Positions 12,973-19,710 of a DNA stretch of 19,710 bases are shown here, in pieces. Where the stretch lies: NCBI GenBank assembly GCA_964472275.1, contig CAYYJN010000038.1, positions 1-19,710 on the forward strand, read 5' to 3'. The stretch comes from JAFDVN01 sp964472275 (GTDB lineage Bacteria > Acidobacteriota > Holophagae > Holophagales > Holophagaceae). The position numbers and the translations under genes are program-made. Within the stretch, counting starts at the first letter, position 1. Each line of letters begins with the position of its first letter. The notes beneath the pieces were generated by a model that saw only the letters and a program-made list of their open reading frames with translations, was not told the DNA's origin and ran no database searches.

Positions 12973-14748
12973 GTGGCCCGCATCCGCATCCTCCCTGACC
13001 ATGTCGCGAATCAGATCGCGGCGGGCGAGGTCGTCGAGCGCCCTTCGAGCGTTCTGAAGGAACTGCTGGAGAACGCCCTGGACGCGGGGGCCACGCGGCT
13101 CGAGGTGGCGTGGGAGGAGGGCGGCAAGCGCCTCATCCAAGTGGCCGACGATGGCCACGGCATGGGCCGCGACGAGCTGTATCTCGCGCTGGAGCGGCAC
13201 GCGACCAGCAAGGTGCGGTCGGCGGAGGACCTTGGCCGCCTCTCCACCTTTGGCTTCCGGGGCGAGGCGCTTCCGAGCATCGCGTCGGTCTCGCGCTTTG
13301 AACTGTGGAGCGCCGAGAAGGAGGGCGAAGGCAGCCGCCTCCGGTGCGAATTCGGCGTGGTGAAGGGCGTGGAGCCCGCGCCTCGCTCCAGGGGAACCAC
13401 GGTCACGGTGAAGGATCTCTTCGCCACGCTGCCCGCGCGCCGCCGCTTCCTCAAGTCCACGGACACCGAGCACGCTCAAGCCTGGGCCACGCTGGCGCGC
13501 ATGGCCCTCGCCACGCCGTCCGTGCATTGGACGATCCGGACGGATCGCGGGGCGGTCATGCAGCTTGCGCCCGTGGCGGACGCGGGCGCGCGGCTCGGCG
13601 CGCTCTTCGGCGAGAAGTTCGCGAAGCTCGTGCCGTTCCGCAACGGCGATGGTGAGTGGAATTTGCACGGATTCCTGTCGCCGCCCTCGCTCAGCTTTCG
13701 GGATCGCAACCACCTCCATCTCTTCGTCAACGGCCGCGCCGTGCGGGACCGCCTCCTGCTGGCCGCCCTCGCCGAAGGCTGGTCCGGCGCTTTCGCCAAG
13801 GGCGCCTATCCCGCGGCCGTGATCTTCCTGGACCTGCCGCCGGAAGAGGTGGATGTGAATGTGCATCCCACCAAGGCCGAAGTGCGCTTCCGCCACACCC
13901 AACGCATCTTCCCTTGGGTGGCGCGGGCGACGGGCGAAGCGTGGCGCGCGTTGCAGGGCGATCTCGCCTCCGTCCTGGAGCTTCCACCGAAGCCGGAAGA
14001 GGCTGAATTCGACCTCGTCTCCCGCGCCCGGGAGGCCGAGCATCCGCGCCTTTGGAGCGGCGAGGGGATGGAAGCCTTCGCCGCGCTCGCGGAAACTGGA
14101 CTCGACCGCAGCTACGACCTCGCGGCCGAGACCATGGGCGTGGCGGAGCCGGGCGAAGACGGGCTCCTCTACCTCGGCGCGTTCGAGCGCACTTATTTGC
14201 TCGTGGAGGTTCGTCCCGGACCTCACGCAAAATCGCCCGAGCTCTGGATCGTGGATCAGCATGTGGCCCATGAACGGGTGCTCTTCGAGCGCACCTTCCT
14301 GCGCCGGCACGCGCCCGCCATCCAACCGCTGATGCCGCCGAAGGTGGTGCAGATCGGCCCCGCGGCCCTGGCCCGGCTCGCGCCGTTCCTCGACGAGTTG
14401 AACGCCGCGGGAGTCGAGGCGGAGGCCTTCGGCGCGGACGCACTCGTCGCGCGCGGCCTGCCGGATTTCCTCGCCGACCGCGATCCGCAAAGCCTCATCG
14501 AGGATCTGCTCGCGCGCTTGGAGCGTGGCGGCCGCGCGGACTTGGACGCCTTCCGCCGCGACCTCAACGCCGAACTGGCCTGCCGCGCCGCCATCAAGAA
14601 GCATGAGCGTCTCGCGCCGGAGCTCGCGCTCCGCCTCGTGCGCGACCTGCTCGCCTGCGAAACGCCCAACACCTGCCCCCACGGGAGGCCGATCCTCAAG
14701 AAGCTCACCCTGGATGATCTGGAGCGCAGCTTCGGGCGCAGGGTGTAG
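12973..14748 (+). CDS. mutL: DNA mismatch repair protein MutL with endonuclease domain
   Basis: A 591-residue MutL. The N-terminal GHKL ATPase has its signatures: NQIAAGEVVERPSSVLKELLENALDAG, DDGHGM, and FGFRGEALPSIASV, followed by VNGRAVRD and VDVNVHPTKAEVRF. The C-terminal dimerisation domain carries the metal-dependent nicking motif DQHVAHERVLFE (428-439; the usual second Ala-type position is Val), plus ACRAAIK and CPHGRP. It is therefore the nicking type found in bacteria without MutH. The start is a GTG at 12973, which gives the conserved RIRILPDHVANQIAAGEV opening. It follows bfr on the same strand and may read through from that operon. Confidence 0.95.
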   Translation: MARIRILPDHVANQIAAGEVVERPSSVLKELLENALDAGATRLEVAWEEGGKRLIQVADDGHGMGRDELYLALERHATSKVRSAEDLGRLSTFGFRGEALPSIASVSRFELWSAEKEGEGSRLRCEFGVVKGVEPAPRSRGTTVTVKDLFATLPARRRFLKSTDTEHAQAWATLARMALATPSVHWTIRTDRGAVMQLAPVADAGARLGALFGEKFAKLVPFRNGDGEWNLHGFLSPPSLSFRDRNHLHLFVNGRAVRDRLLLAALAEGWSGAFAKGAYPAAVIFLDLPPEEVDVNVHPTKAEVRFRHTQRIFPWVARATGEAWRALQGDLASVLELPPKPEEAEFDLVSRAREAEHPRLWSGEGMEAFAALAETGLDRSYDLAAETMGVAEPGEDGLLYLGAFERTYLLVEVRPGPHAKSPELWIVDQHVAHERVLFERTFLRRHAPAIQPLMPPKVVQIGPAALARLAPFLDELNAAGVEAEAFGADALVARGLPDFLADRDPQSLIEDLLARLERGGRADLDAFRRDLNAELACRAAIKKHERLAPELALRLVRDLLACETPNTCPHGRPILKKLTLDDLERSFGRRV

Positions 14749-14771
14749 GGTGGACTGAGACCGGAGAGACC

Positions 14772-15260
14772 ATGCGCCGTTGGAGTTCCATCTTTCTGCT
14801 CGCCGCCGCGCCGATGGCGCTTTCGGCCCAGGGCGCGCCCCAGTGGCACGCGCAGGTGGGCGCGGTGTGGAGTCAGCCCAAAGGCGATCTGAGTGAAGTT
14901 TCGGACAAAGCCGGGTGGGGTCTCATGCTCGGCACACAGGCCATGGAGACGCCCCAGGGCGCGATGCGCTTCTTCGCCGAGTACCGACGCTTCTCGCTGG
15001 AGGCGGGCGGGCGCTTCAGCCTGTCCGACGCGGGCGTGCTGCTCACCGGCTCGGTGGCGGGTCCGGTCTACGGCTTTCTCGGCGCTTCCGCCGAGCGCAT
15101 CCATCTTCCAGCGCGTGACGCCGCGATCAAGCTCGGCGGCCGCGCGGGCCTGGGCTGGACCATGACCCGGCACTTCAGCCTGGAAGCCGCCTACACCACC
15201 GCCTCCCTCGATCACCGCAGCGTCAACGCGGTGGAAGGCTCGCTGGTCCTCACTTTCTAG
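14772..15260 (+). CDS. Small outer-membrane beta-barrel protein, function unknown
   Basis: A 162-residue protein with a signal peptide (about 1-20, ending ALSAQ) and a run of alternating strands with Gly/aromatic girdles finishing in LVLTF, the C-terminal Phe of outer-membrane barrels. The length would allow an eight-stranded barrel of the OmpX/OmpW/OmpA-like kind. I see no motif that gives a function. The ATG is preceded by GGAGAG five bases or so upstream. It starts 23 nt after mutL, and its TAG stop lies within a CTAG shared with the convergent regulator gene. Confidence 0.7.
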   Translation: MRRWSSIFLLAAAPMALSAQGAPQWHAQVGAVWSQPKGDLSEVSDKAGWGLMLGTQAMETPQGAMRFFAEYRRFSLEAGGRFSLSDAGVLLTGSVAGPVYGFLGASAERIHLPARDAAIKLGGRAGLGWTMTRHFSLEAAYTTASLDHRSVNAVEGSLVLTF

Positions 15261-18200
15261 GCGGAGCCCTCGGCGTTCTCCCACGCGACGCGCTCGGCGG
15301 CGAAGTCGAGGCCGAGGCGTTTCGCCGCCGCGTAGAGGGCCGGGCGAGCGAGGCCCAAGGCTTCCGCCGCGTCGGCGGCATGGAAGCGATGGCGGCGCAG
15401 GGTGTCGAGAAGCAACTGCTTCTGGAAGGCGCGGGTGGCTTCTTCCCAGGCGCGGGATTCGAACTCGGGCTGGGCGAGTTCCGGGAAATGGGCGGCGGTG
15501 AGCGGGCCGTCGCCGCAGCGGAGCAGGGCGCGTTCCAGCGCGTGGCGCAGCTCGCGGAAGTTGCCGGGCCAGGGCAGGCGAGCGAGGGGACGATCGAGCC
15601 CAGGCGAAAGCGGCGGCGCGGCGCGTTTCATGTCCGCCGCGGCGAGGGAGACGAGGCGCGGCAGCAGCCAATCCAATTCATGACGGCGCTCGGCGAGGGA
15701 GGGCAGCGCGAGCACGGTGCCTTTCAATCGGAAGAGCAGGTCGCGGCGGAAGGCGCCCCGGGCGGCCAGCTCCTCCAGCGGACGATGGGTCGCGGCGAGA
15801 AAGCGCACATCCACCGTGATGGCCCGATCGGATCCGACGCGGCGCACCTCGCGCTCCTGCAGCACGCGAAGGAGCAAGGATTGGAGGCGCGGCGAGAGAT
15901 CGGCCACCTCGTCCAGGAAGAGCGTGCCGCGATGGGCGGTTTCGATGGCGCCCTTGCGATCGCTCGCCGCGCCCGTGAAGGCGCCCTTCGTGTGGCCGAA
16001 GAGTTCGGACTCCAGCAGGCTTTCGGCGAAGGCCGCGCAATTCACCGCGACGAGCGCGCCGGGCCGTTCCGAGCGCCGATGCAGCTCCCGCGCCGCCAGT
16101 TCCTTGCCGCTGCCGCTGGGGCCGAGGATGAGCACGCTGAGTTCCGAGGGCGCGACGCGCTGCAGCTCGCGCATGACGGAAGCCATGGGTTCGCTGCCAT
16201 CGGTGAGCAGCCATTCGGAGGACTCGGGCGGCGGGGGCGCCGCCTCTTGCATCCGCGCGAGCCACGGCCCCGCCAGCGCGGTGGCGGGTGGAGCCGCGAA
16301 GGGCGCATCCGGATCTTGAGAGAGGATCAACGCGCCGACGGGCGAGCCGTCCCACGCGATCGGATGGCTCCACCAGGCTCGCGACCCCTGCCGCACCACG
16401 GGCGCCGCGCCGCCTCCGCGCACGGCGCTGATCAACGCGGGCGGCGGCGCTTCGCCTTGGCCCATCGCGCCATCCTTGCCCCACACCAGCCAGGCGTCGC
16501 CCGCGAGTGAGGCGAGCCAGCGCCGCAGCGCCCGCTCCGGCGCGGGCGTTTCAATCACGGCAGAAGGCCATAGCGCTCGGAGCCGCTCCAGCAAAGGCTC
16601 CGAGGCGGCGCGGTCGGCGAGCGATTGAAGCGCGAGGAGCCGGTCGGGACGGCGCTGCTCCGCGCGGCGCTCCAGAAGGAAGAGGCCGCCCAGCAGGCAG
16701 GCGAGGCGATTGGGCATGGCGCCGAAGCGCGTCCAGTGGTCTTCGCCCGCCTCTTGGCCGTCCTCCTCGCCGCGCGCCGCGCGATGGAGCGCCCACAAGT
16801 AGGCCGTTTCCGCGTCGGCCTCCGCCGGACACGGCCCCATCACGGGCCGGAGCCAGGCGTCGAGGAAAGCGCGGCGCGCATCCAGCGGGATGTGGGGCAA
16901 CGCTTCGCGCACCCACTCCCGGTGGTCGAGCGCGACGCCGAGATCGGCGCGCAGGGACCACGCGGGCGTGAAGTCGGGATGGGTCTCAAGCAGGCGACGG
17001 GCATGGCGCGCCGCGCGATCCAGCTCGCCTTCCGCCGCGAGCAGCATCAGCTTCCATTGGGTGTCCCAGGGCTCGGGCTGAGGTCCGCGCGCGGCGAGCC
17101 ACGCGCGCAGGCTCGGCAGGTCGCCCCAGAACAGCGCGGGGAAGCAGGCGTTGGCCGCCGCGCGCTGAGTCCAGGCCCGCGCGTTCAACCGCGCGAAATG
17201 CGCGTGGGAAAGCGTGAAGGCGCGCAGGCTGCCTTCCATGTCCTGGGCCGTGAGCGCGCGCAGGCCTTCCGCCATCCAATGGAAGGGATCGGCGCACGGA
17301 TGGGCCGCCACGCCGAAGGCGGGATAGCCCGGCGATCCCTTCGCGGCCTCGCCGCCCCAGCGCATGCGGAGCCGGTCCCAGGTCGGATCGCCGCAGGCGG
17401 GCGGCGGCGCGGGGCGTTCCGTCTCGTGAAGATCCGCCGCGACGGAGGCCTCCCATCCCGTCGGCACGCGCGATGGCATGCGGCCGCCGAGGAGCATCGC
17501 GCGCGCTTCATCCGGCTCATCGCCGAAGGCGAGTCCGCGCGGGCGGAAGGGCGCGACACCGGCGGGCGAAAGACCCAAGCCGCGTCCCCAGGCGCGCAGA
17601 CGGGGATCGAGCATCCAGGCGCTCTCAAGCTCCACCAGCCAAGGCGCGCCGCGGAAGGGCTCGAGGGCTGGGGGCAGCGCTTCCAGCAGGAGCGGTTCGA
17701 GGTGGGGACGGAGGGTTTCCCAGGGCAGGTCGAAAGGGGGATCGCCGCTGGGGAGCAAGCGGCCTTCCGCGTCCAGATTGGCAAGGAGCGCCTCGGCCCA
17801 GCCTTCGGGAAGCGCGCGCGAAAGGGGCGCGGGCAGCAGCGGTTCCAAAAAGGGAGGCAATCGAATGGCGCCGTCCTGCACGGCGGCGAGGCAGGGCAGC
17901 CAGCGGAGGCGCGTGTCGAGATCGAGGAGCGCCGTGGCCGCGGCCATCCAAGGCGCGGCGTCGCCCGCGAGCAGGGCCTCCCACGCCCACGCGCGCAAGG
18001 GGTCTTCGCGTCGGCCCGGCAGGTGCGCGGGCGCGTCCGCGCTGCCATGGCGGAGCAGCGCGACGAAGGCTGGATCGGGCGCGGCGTCGAAGCCGGTGAT
18101 GGCGCCCGGGAGCGGGCCTTCGGGACGGCGGCCGGACCATGCCGCGCGCGGCCAGCGGCCTTCGTGCCCACCAAGGGCCCAGGCCTGGGCCAACGCGGCG

Positions 18201-18292
18201 AGCGCCCAGGCGGTGTCGCCGAAGCGCCGACCCTTCTCCAAGGGCCATGGCGATCGCCAGTGGCCCAGCCAGGCGGCGCGAAGGCCCGTCAT
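15257..18292 (-). CDS. Sigma-54-dependent activator with long helical sensor region
   Basis: A 1011-residue regulator, far longer than typical NtrC-type activators (450-600). The AAA+ domain (about 700-930) has Walker A GPSGSGKE at 724-731, the sigma-54 contact motif GAFTGA at 770-775, Walker B GTLFLDEVADLS, and WPGNFRELRHALERA. A Fis-type helix-turn-helix lies near the end (about 966-992, HAADAAEALGLARPALYAAAKRLGL). The region about 580-680 looks GAF-like. Residues 335-520 show TPR-like helical pairs, and 1-330 is a Trp/Leu/Pro-rich part that I cannot assign. There is no receiver domain. The ATG at 18292 overlaps the aroA stop (ATGA). Confidence 0.88.
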   Translation of the reverse strand: MTGLRAAWLGHWRSPWPLEKGRRFGDTAWALAALAQAWALGGHEGRWPRAAWSGRRPEGPLPGAITGFDAAPDPAFVALLRHGSADAPAHLPGRREDPLRAWAWEALLAGDAAPWMAAATALLDLDTRLRWLPCLAAVQDGAIRLPPFLEPLLPAPLSRALPEGWAEALLANLDAEGRLLPSGDPPFDLPWETLRPHLEPLLLEALPPALEPFRGAPWLVELESAWMLDPRLRAWGRGLGLSPAGVAPFRPRGLAFGDEPDEARAMLLGGRMPSRVPTGWEASVAADLHETERPAPPPACGDPTWDRLRMRWGGEAAKGSPGYPAFGVAAHPCADPFHWMAEGLRALTAQDMEGSLRAFTLSHAHFARLNARAWTQRAAANACFPALFWGDLPSLRAWLAARGPQPEPWDTQWKLMLLAAEGELDRAARHARRLLETHPDFTPAWSLRADLGVALDHREWVREALPHIPLDARRAFLDAWLRPVMGPCPAEADAETAYLWALHRAARGEEDGQEAGEDHWTRFGAMPNRLACLLGGLFLLERRAEQRRPDRLLALQSLADRAASEPLLERLRALWPSAVIETPAPERALRRWLASLAGDAWLVWGKDGAMGQGEAPPPALISAVRGGGAAPVVRQGSRAWWSHPIAWDGSPVGALILSQDPDAPFAAPPATALAGPWLARMQEAAPPPPESSEWLLTDGSEPMASVMRELQRVAPSELSVLILGPSGSGKELAARELHRRSERPGALVAVNCAAFAESLLESELFGHTKGAFTGAASDRKGAIETAHRGTLFLDEVADLSPRLQSLLLRVLQEREVRRVGSDRAITVDVRFLAATHRPLEELAARGAFRRDLLFRLKGTVLALPSLAERRHELDWLLPRLVSLAAADMKRAAPPLSPGLDRPLARLPWPGNFRELRHALERALLRCGDGPLTAAHFPELAQPEFESRAWEEATRAFQKQLLLDTLRRHRFHAADAAEALGLARPALYAAAKRLGLDFAAERVAWENAEGSA

Positions 18293-19587
18293 GGCTCCAG
18301 CAGCCGGTGCCAGCTGCCCCAGAAGTCCGGGAATGTTTTCGCGACGCAGTGGGGATCGCGCAGGCGTCCGCCGCGCCGCAGCCCGCCCACGGCGGCCGCG
18401 AAGGCCATGCGATGGTCGGCGCGGGGATTGAACGGCTCGCGCGCGAGATCCGGCGCTCCGGTCGCCGGGGTGATCTTCAGCGTGTGGTCGCCGATGACTT
18501 CGGCCTCGCCGCCCAGCCACCGCACCAGTTCGGCGGAGGCGTCGAGGCGGTCGCATTCCTTCAAGGGGAGCGTGTGCAGGCCCGTGAGGCGCGAAGGCCC
18601 CGGCGCCAGCGCGGCCGTGGCCGCGAGCACGGGACCGAGATCGGGGCAGTCCGTCAGATCGGCTTCGAGGCCCTGCTTGAGCGGACCCCACAGGCGAAGG
18701 TTCGGCCCGGACACCCAGGTGTAGCCGCATCCGGCGTTGGCGAGGATCTGGGGCAGGGCGCGGTCGCCCTGGCCGTCATCCGGATCCAACGGCCCCAGCT
18801 CCACCGCGCGTCCCGTCACCGCCGCGGCGCAGATCAGCGCGGCGGCCCCGCTCCAGTCCGCGGGCAGGTCGAGGTCCACCGGATGGAGCTGGCCGCCAGG
18901 GATTGTCCAGGTGTCCACGGTGATGGCGGAGGGGCGGGGCGCTTCGATGAGCTGGGGCGCGGGGTAGCGCGCGGCTTCCAGACGCGCCGTCACGCCGAAC
19001 CGCGCGAGCCATTGCTCGGTGAGCGTGAGGTAGCTCGGGCTCGCCACCGCGTCCCAGGACAGTTCGCCCCCTTCGGGAAGCGCGGCCGCGGCCAGCGCGA
19101 GGCCCGTGAGGAATTGACTGGAGAGGCTGGCGTCCACGGAGGCCTTCAGCCGCACGGGTGGGTTCGGGCATGGATGCAGCACGCCGCCGGAAGCCTTGGG
19201 TTCCCATGCCGCGCCCAGCTCCCGGAGCGGCGCGAGCAGCGGTTCCAGCGGCCGTTCGAAGAGGCGTTCGGCGCCGGTCAATTCGACGGGCGCTTCCGCC
19301 TGAAGCGCGAGCCAGGGCAGGAGAAAACGCAAGGTCGTCCCTGAGGCGCCCAGCCACAGCGCGCGGCGGGCGTTGGGCCGGGAGCCGCCTTGGATGCGCC
19401 AAAGGCCGAGGCCTTCCTCAAGGCCGATGCCGAGGTCGTGCAACGCGCCGCGCATCCAGCGGGTGTCCTCAGAGTCCAATCCGTTGCGAAGCGTGGACTC
19501 GCCCGGCGCCAGCGCGGCGAGCAGCAAGGCGCGATTCGTCGCCGATTTGGAACCGGGCAACGGCACGGTGCGCAGGGGCGACCCCAT
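18289..19587 (-). CDS. aroA: 3-phosphoshikimate 1-carboxyvinyltransferase (EPSP synthase)
   Basis: This enzyme transfers the enolpyruvyl group of PEP to shikimate-3-phosphate in the shikimate pathway. Recognisable motifs are PGSKSATNRALLLAAL, LGASGTTLRF (usually GNAGTxxR), DLPADWSGAA, DCPDLGP, KECDRLDASAE (usually KESDRL) and DHRMAFA, with VAKTFPDFW at the end. The start is uncertain: the ATG at 19587 is used because the bases beyond about 19597 appear to belong to an insertion sequence; an in-frame GTG at 19620 would add 11 residues (MILSLPQDTLP). No clear ribosome-binding site precedes either. It is translationally coupled to the sigma-54 activator, an unusual partner. Confidence 0.92.
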   Translation of the reverse strand: MGSPLRTVPLPGSKSATNRALLLAALAPGESTLRNGLDSEDTRWMRGALHDLGIGLEEGLGLWRIQGGSRPNARRALWLGASGTTLRFLLPWLALQAEAPVELTGAERLFERPLEPLLAPLRELGAAWEPKASGGVLHPCPNPPVRLKASVDASLSSQFLTGLALAAAALPEGGELSWDAVASPSYLTLTEQWLARFGVTARLEAARYPAPQLIEAPRPSAITVDTWTIPGGQLHPVDLDLPADWSGAAALICAAAVTGRAVELGPLDPDDGQGDRALPQILANAGCGYTWVSGPNLRLWGPLKQGLEADLTDCPDLGPVLAATAALAPGPSRLTGLHTLPLKECDRLDASAELVRWLGGEAEVIGDHTLKITPATGAPDLAREPFNPRADHRMAFAAAVGGLRRGGRLRDPHCVAKTFPDFWGSWHRLLEP

Positions 19588-19596
19588 GGGCAGGGT

Positions 19597-19710
19597 GTCT
19601 TGAGGAAGTGACAGGATCACCTTGCCAGCTTCACCTTGCCCATGCGCGATCGCAAGCTAGATGTCGCTGCCAACGAGGTTGTTCAGCCTGGTGATGGGGG
19701 GCTGACCACC
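19597..19710 (-). mobile_element. End of a probable IS481-family insertion sequence
   Basis: The last 114 bases are visibly less GC-rich than the rest of the window and contain the C-terminal codons of a transposase-like protein followed by about 60 non-coding bases. Read on the plus strand, the element would begin at TGTCTTGAGGAAGTGACAGG (19597), a TGT terminus typical of IS481-type ends. The opposite end, with the matching inverted repeat, lies outside the window, so the exact boundary is inferred. Confidence 0.45.
19657..19710 (-). CDS. IS481-like transposase, C-terminal fragment
   Basis: Seventeen codons and a TAG stop are visible, reading GGQPPITRLNNLVGSDI. This resembles the end of IS481-family DDE transposases, where a GxPPxxRLNNL-type tail follows the YNxxRPHxALG catalytic-end motif that would lie just off the edge. 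The piece is short, so the call depends on pattern memory alone. Confidence 0.45.
   Translation of the reverse strand, partial: GGQPPITRLNNLVGSDI

Noticed and set aside
12220..14682. 820-codon minus-strand open frame opposite mutL, bfr and bfd
   Set aside because: The plus-strand genes have complete catalytic motifs; the antisense frame is low-complexity and crosses several gene boundaries.
16625..18724. Long plus-strand open frame opposite the sigma-54 activator and the end of aroA
   Set aside because: It is an antisense shadow typical of GC-rich codon usage: Arg/Gly/Ala-rich, no domain, and it spans two well-supported genes.
19646..19653. GCGATCGC palindrome
   Set aside because: A single eight-base palindrome in GC-rich DNA has no supporting context.
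19588..19656. In-frame residues upstream of aroA reading IAHGQGEAGKVILSL, resembling the tail of a quinone oxidoreductase
   Set aside because: There is a stop codon just upstream and no other match; more simply it is the non-coding end of the insertion sequence.
19641..19710. Possible plus-strand gene starting MRDRKLDVAANEVV at the right edge
   Set aside because: It is antisense to the transposase-like tail, has no ribosome-binding site, and is cut off by the window edge.

Overview
This 19.7 kb window is dense, very GC-rich (about 70% by eye) chromosomal DNA from a Gram-negative bacterium: there are two outer-membrane beta-barrel proteins ending in Phe, a lipoprotein and several exported proteins. 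The gene mix and protein style suggest Acidobacteriota, perhaps the Holophaga/Geothrix group. That placement is an impression and rests on no search. Genes are tightly packed, with many 1-11 nt overlaps, and no RNA gene or CRISPR array was seen.

Layout. (1) 1-981, minus: the start of a probable DUF374-type acyltransferase running off the left edge, preceded by hslO (Hsp33). (2) 1019-4322, plus: an RsmB-type rRNA methyltransferase, a secreted M28 metallopeptidase and a small zinc-ribbon membrane protein. (3) 4324-6243, minus: an arsenic operon arsR-arsI-aqpS-arsC with candidate operators in an AT-rich leader. (4) 6315-7496, minus: a membrane-anchored metallophosphoesterase. (5) 7582-12945, plus: a seven-gene run apbE - porin - multicopper oxidase - FMN-binding protein - four-helix cytochrome b-like protein - bfd - bfr, headed by a Fur-like 19-bp dyad; mutL follows 27 nt later. 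(6) 14772-15260, plus: a small outer-membrane barrel protein. (7) 15257-19587, minus: aroA followed by a 1011-residue sigma-54 activator. (8) 19597-19710: the end of what looks like an IS481-family insertion sequence, about 9 bp upstream of the aroA ATG.

The most interesting part is region 5. ApbE covalently attaches FMN to periplasmic FMN-binding domains, and here its likely substrate lies in the same translationally coupled run, beside a possible haem-binding membrane protein that could feed it electrons from the quinone pool. The same run holds an outer-membrane pore, a lipoprotein multicopper oxidase with ferroxidase/cuprous-oxidase features, and the cytoplasmic iron-store pair Bfd and Bfr. 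Read together this looks like an extracytoplasmic flavin/copper redox module tied to iron acquisition and storage. No inner-membrane iron permease is present, so the route is incomplete in this window. The bacterioferritin also lacks one expected ferroxidase ligand (Gly at the His130 position).

The arsenic operon is a coherent alternative to pump-based resistance: ArsC reduces arsenate, ArsI cleaves the C-As bond of trivalent organoarsenicals, and an AqpS-type channel would let arsenite out. No ArsB or Acr3 pump is encoded in this window.
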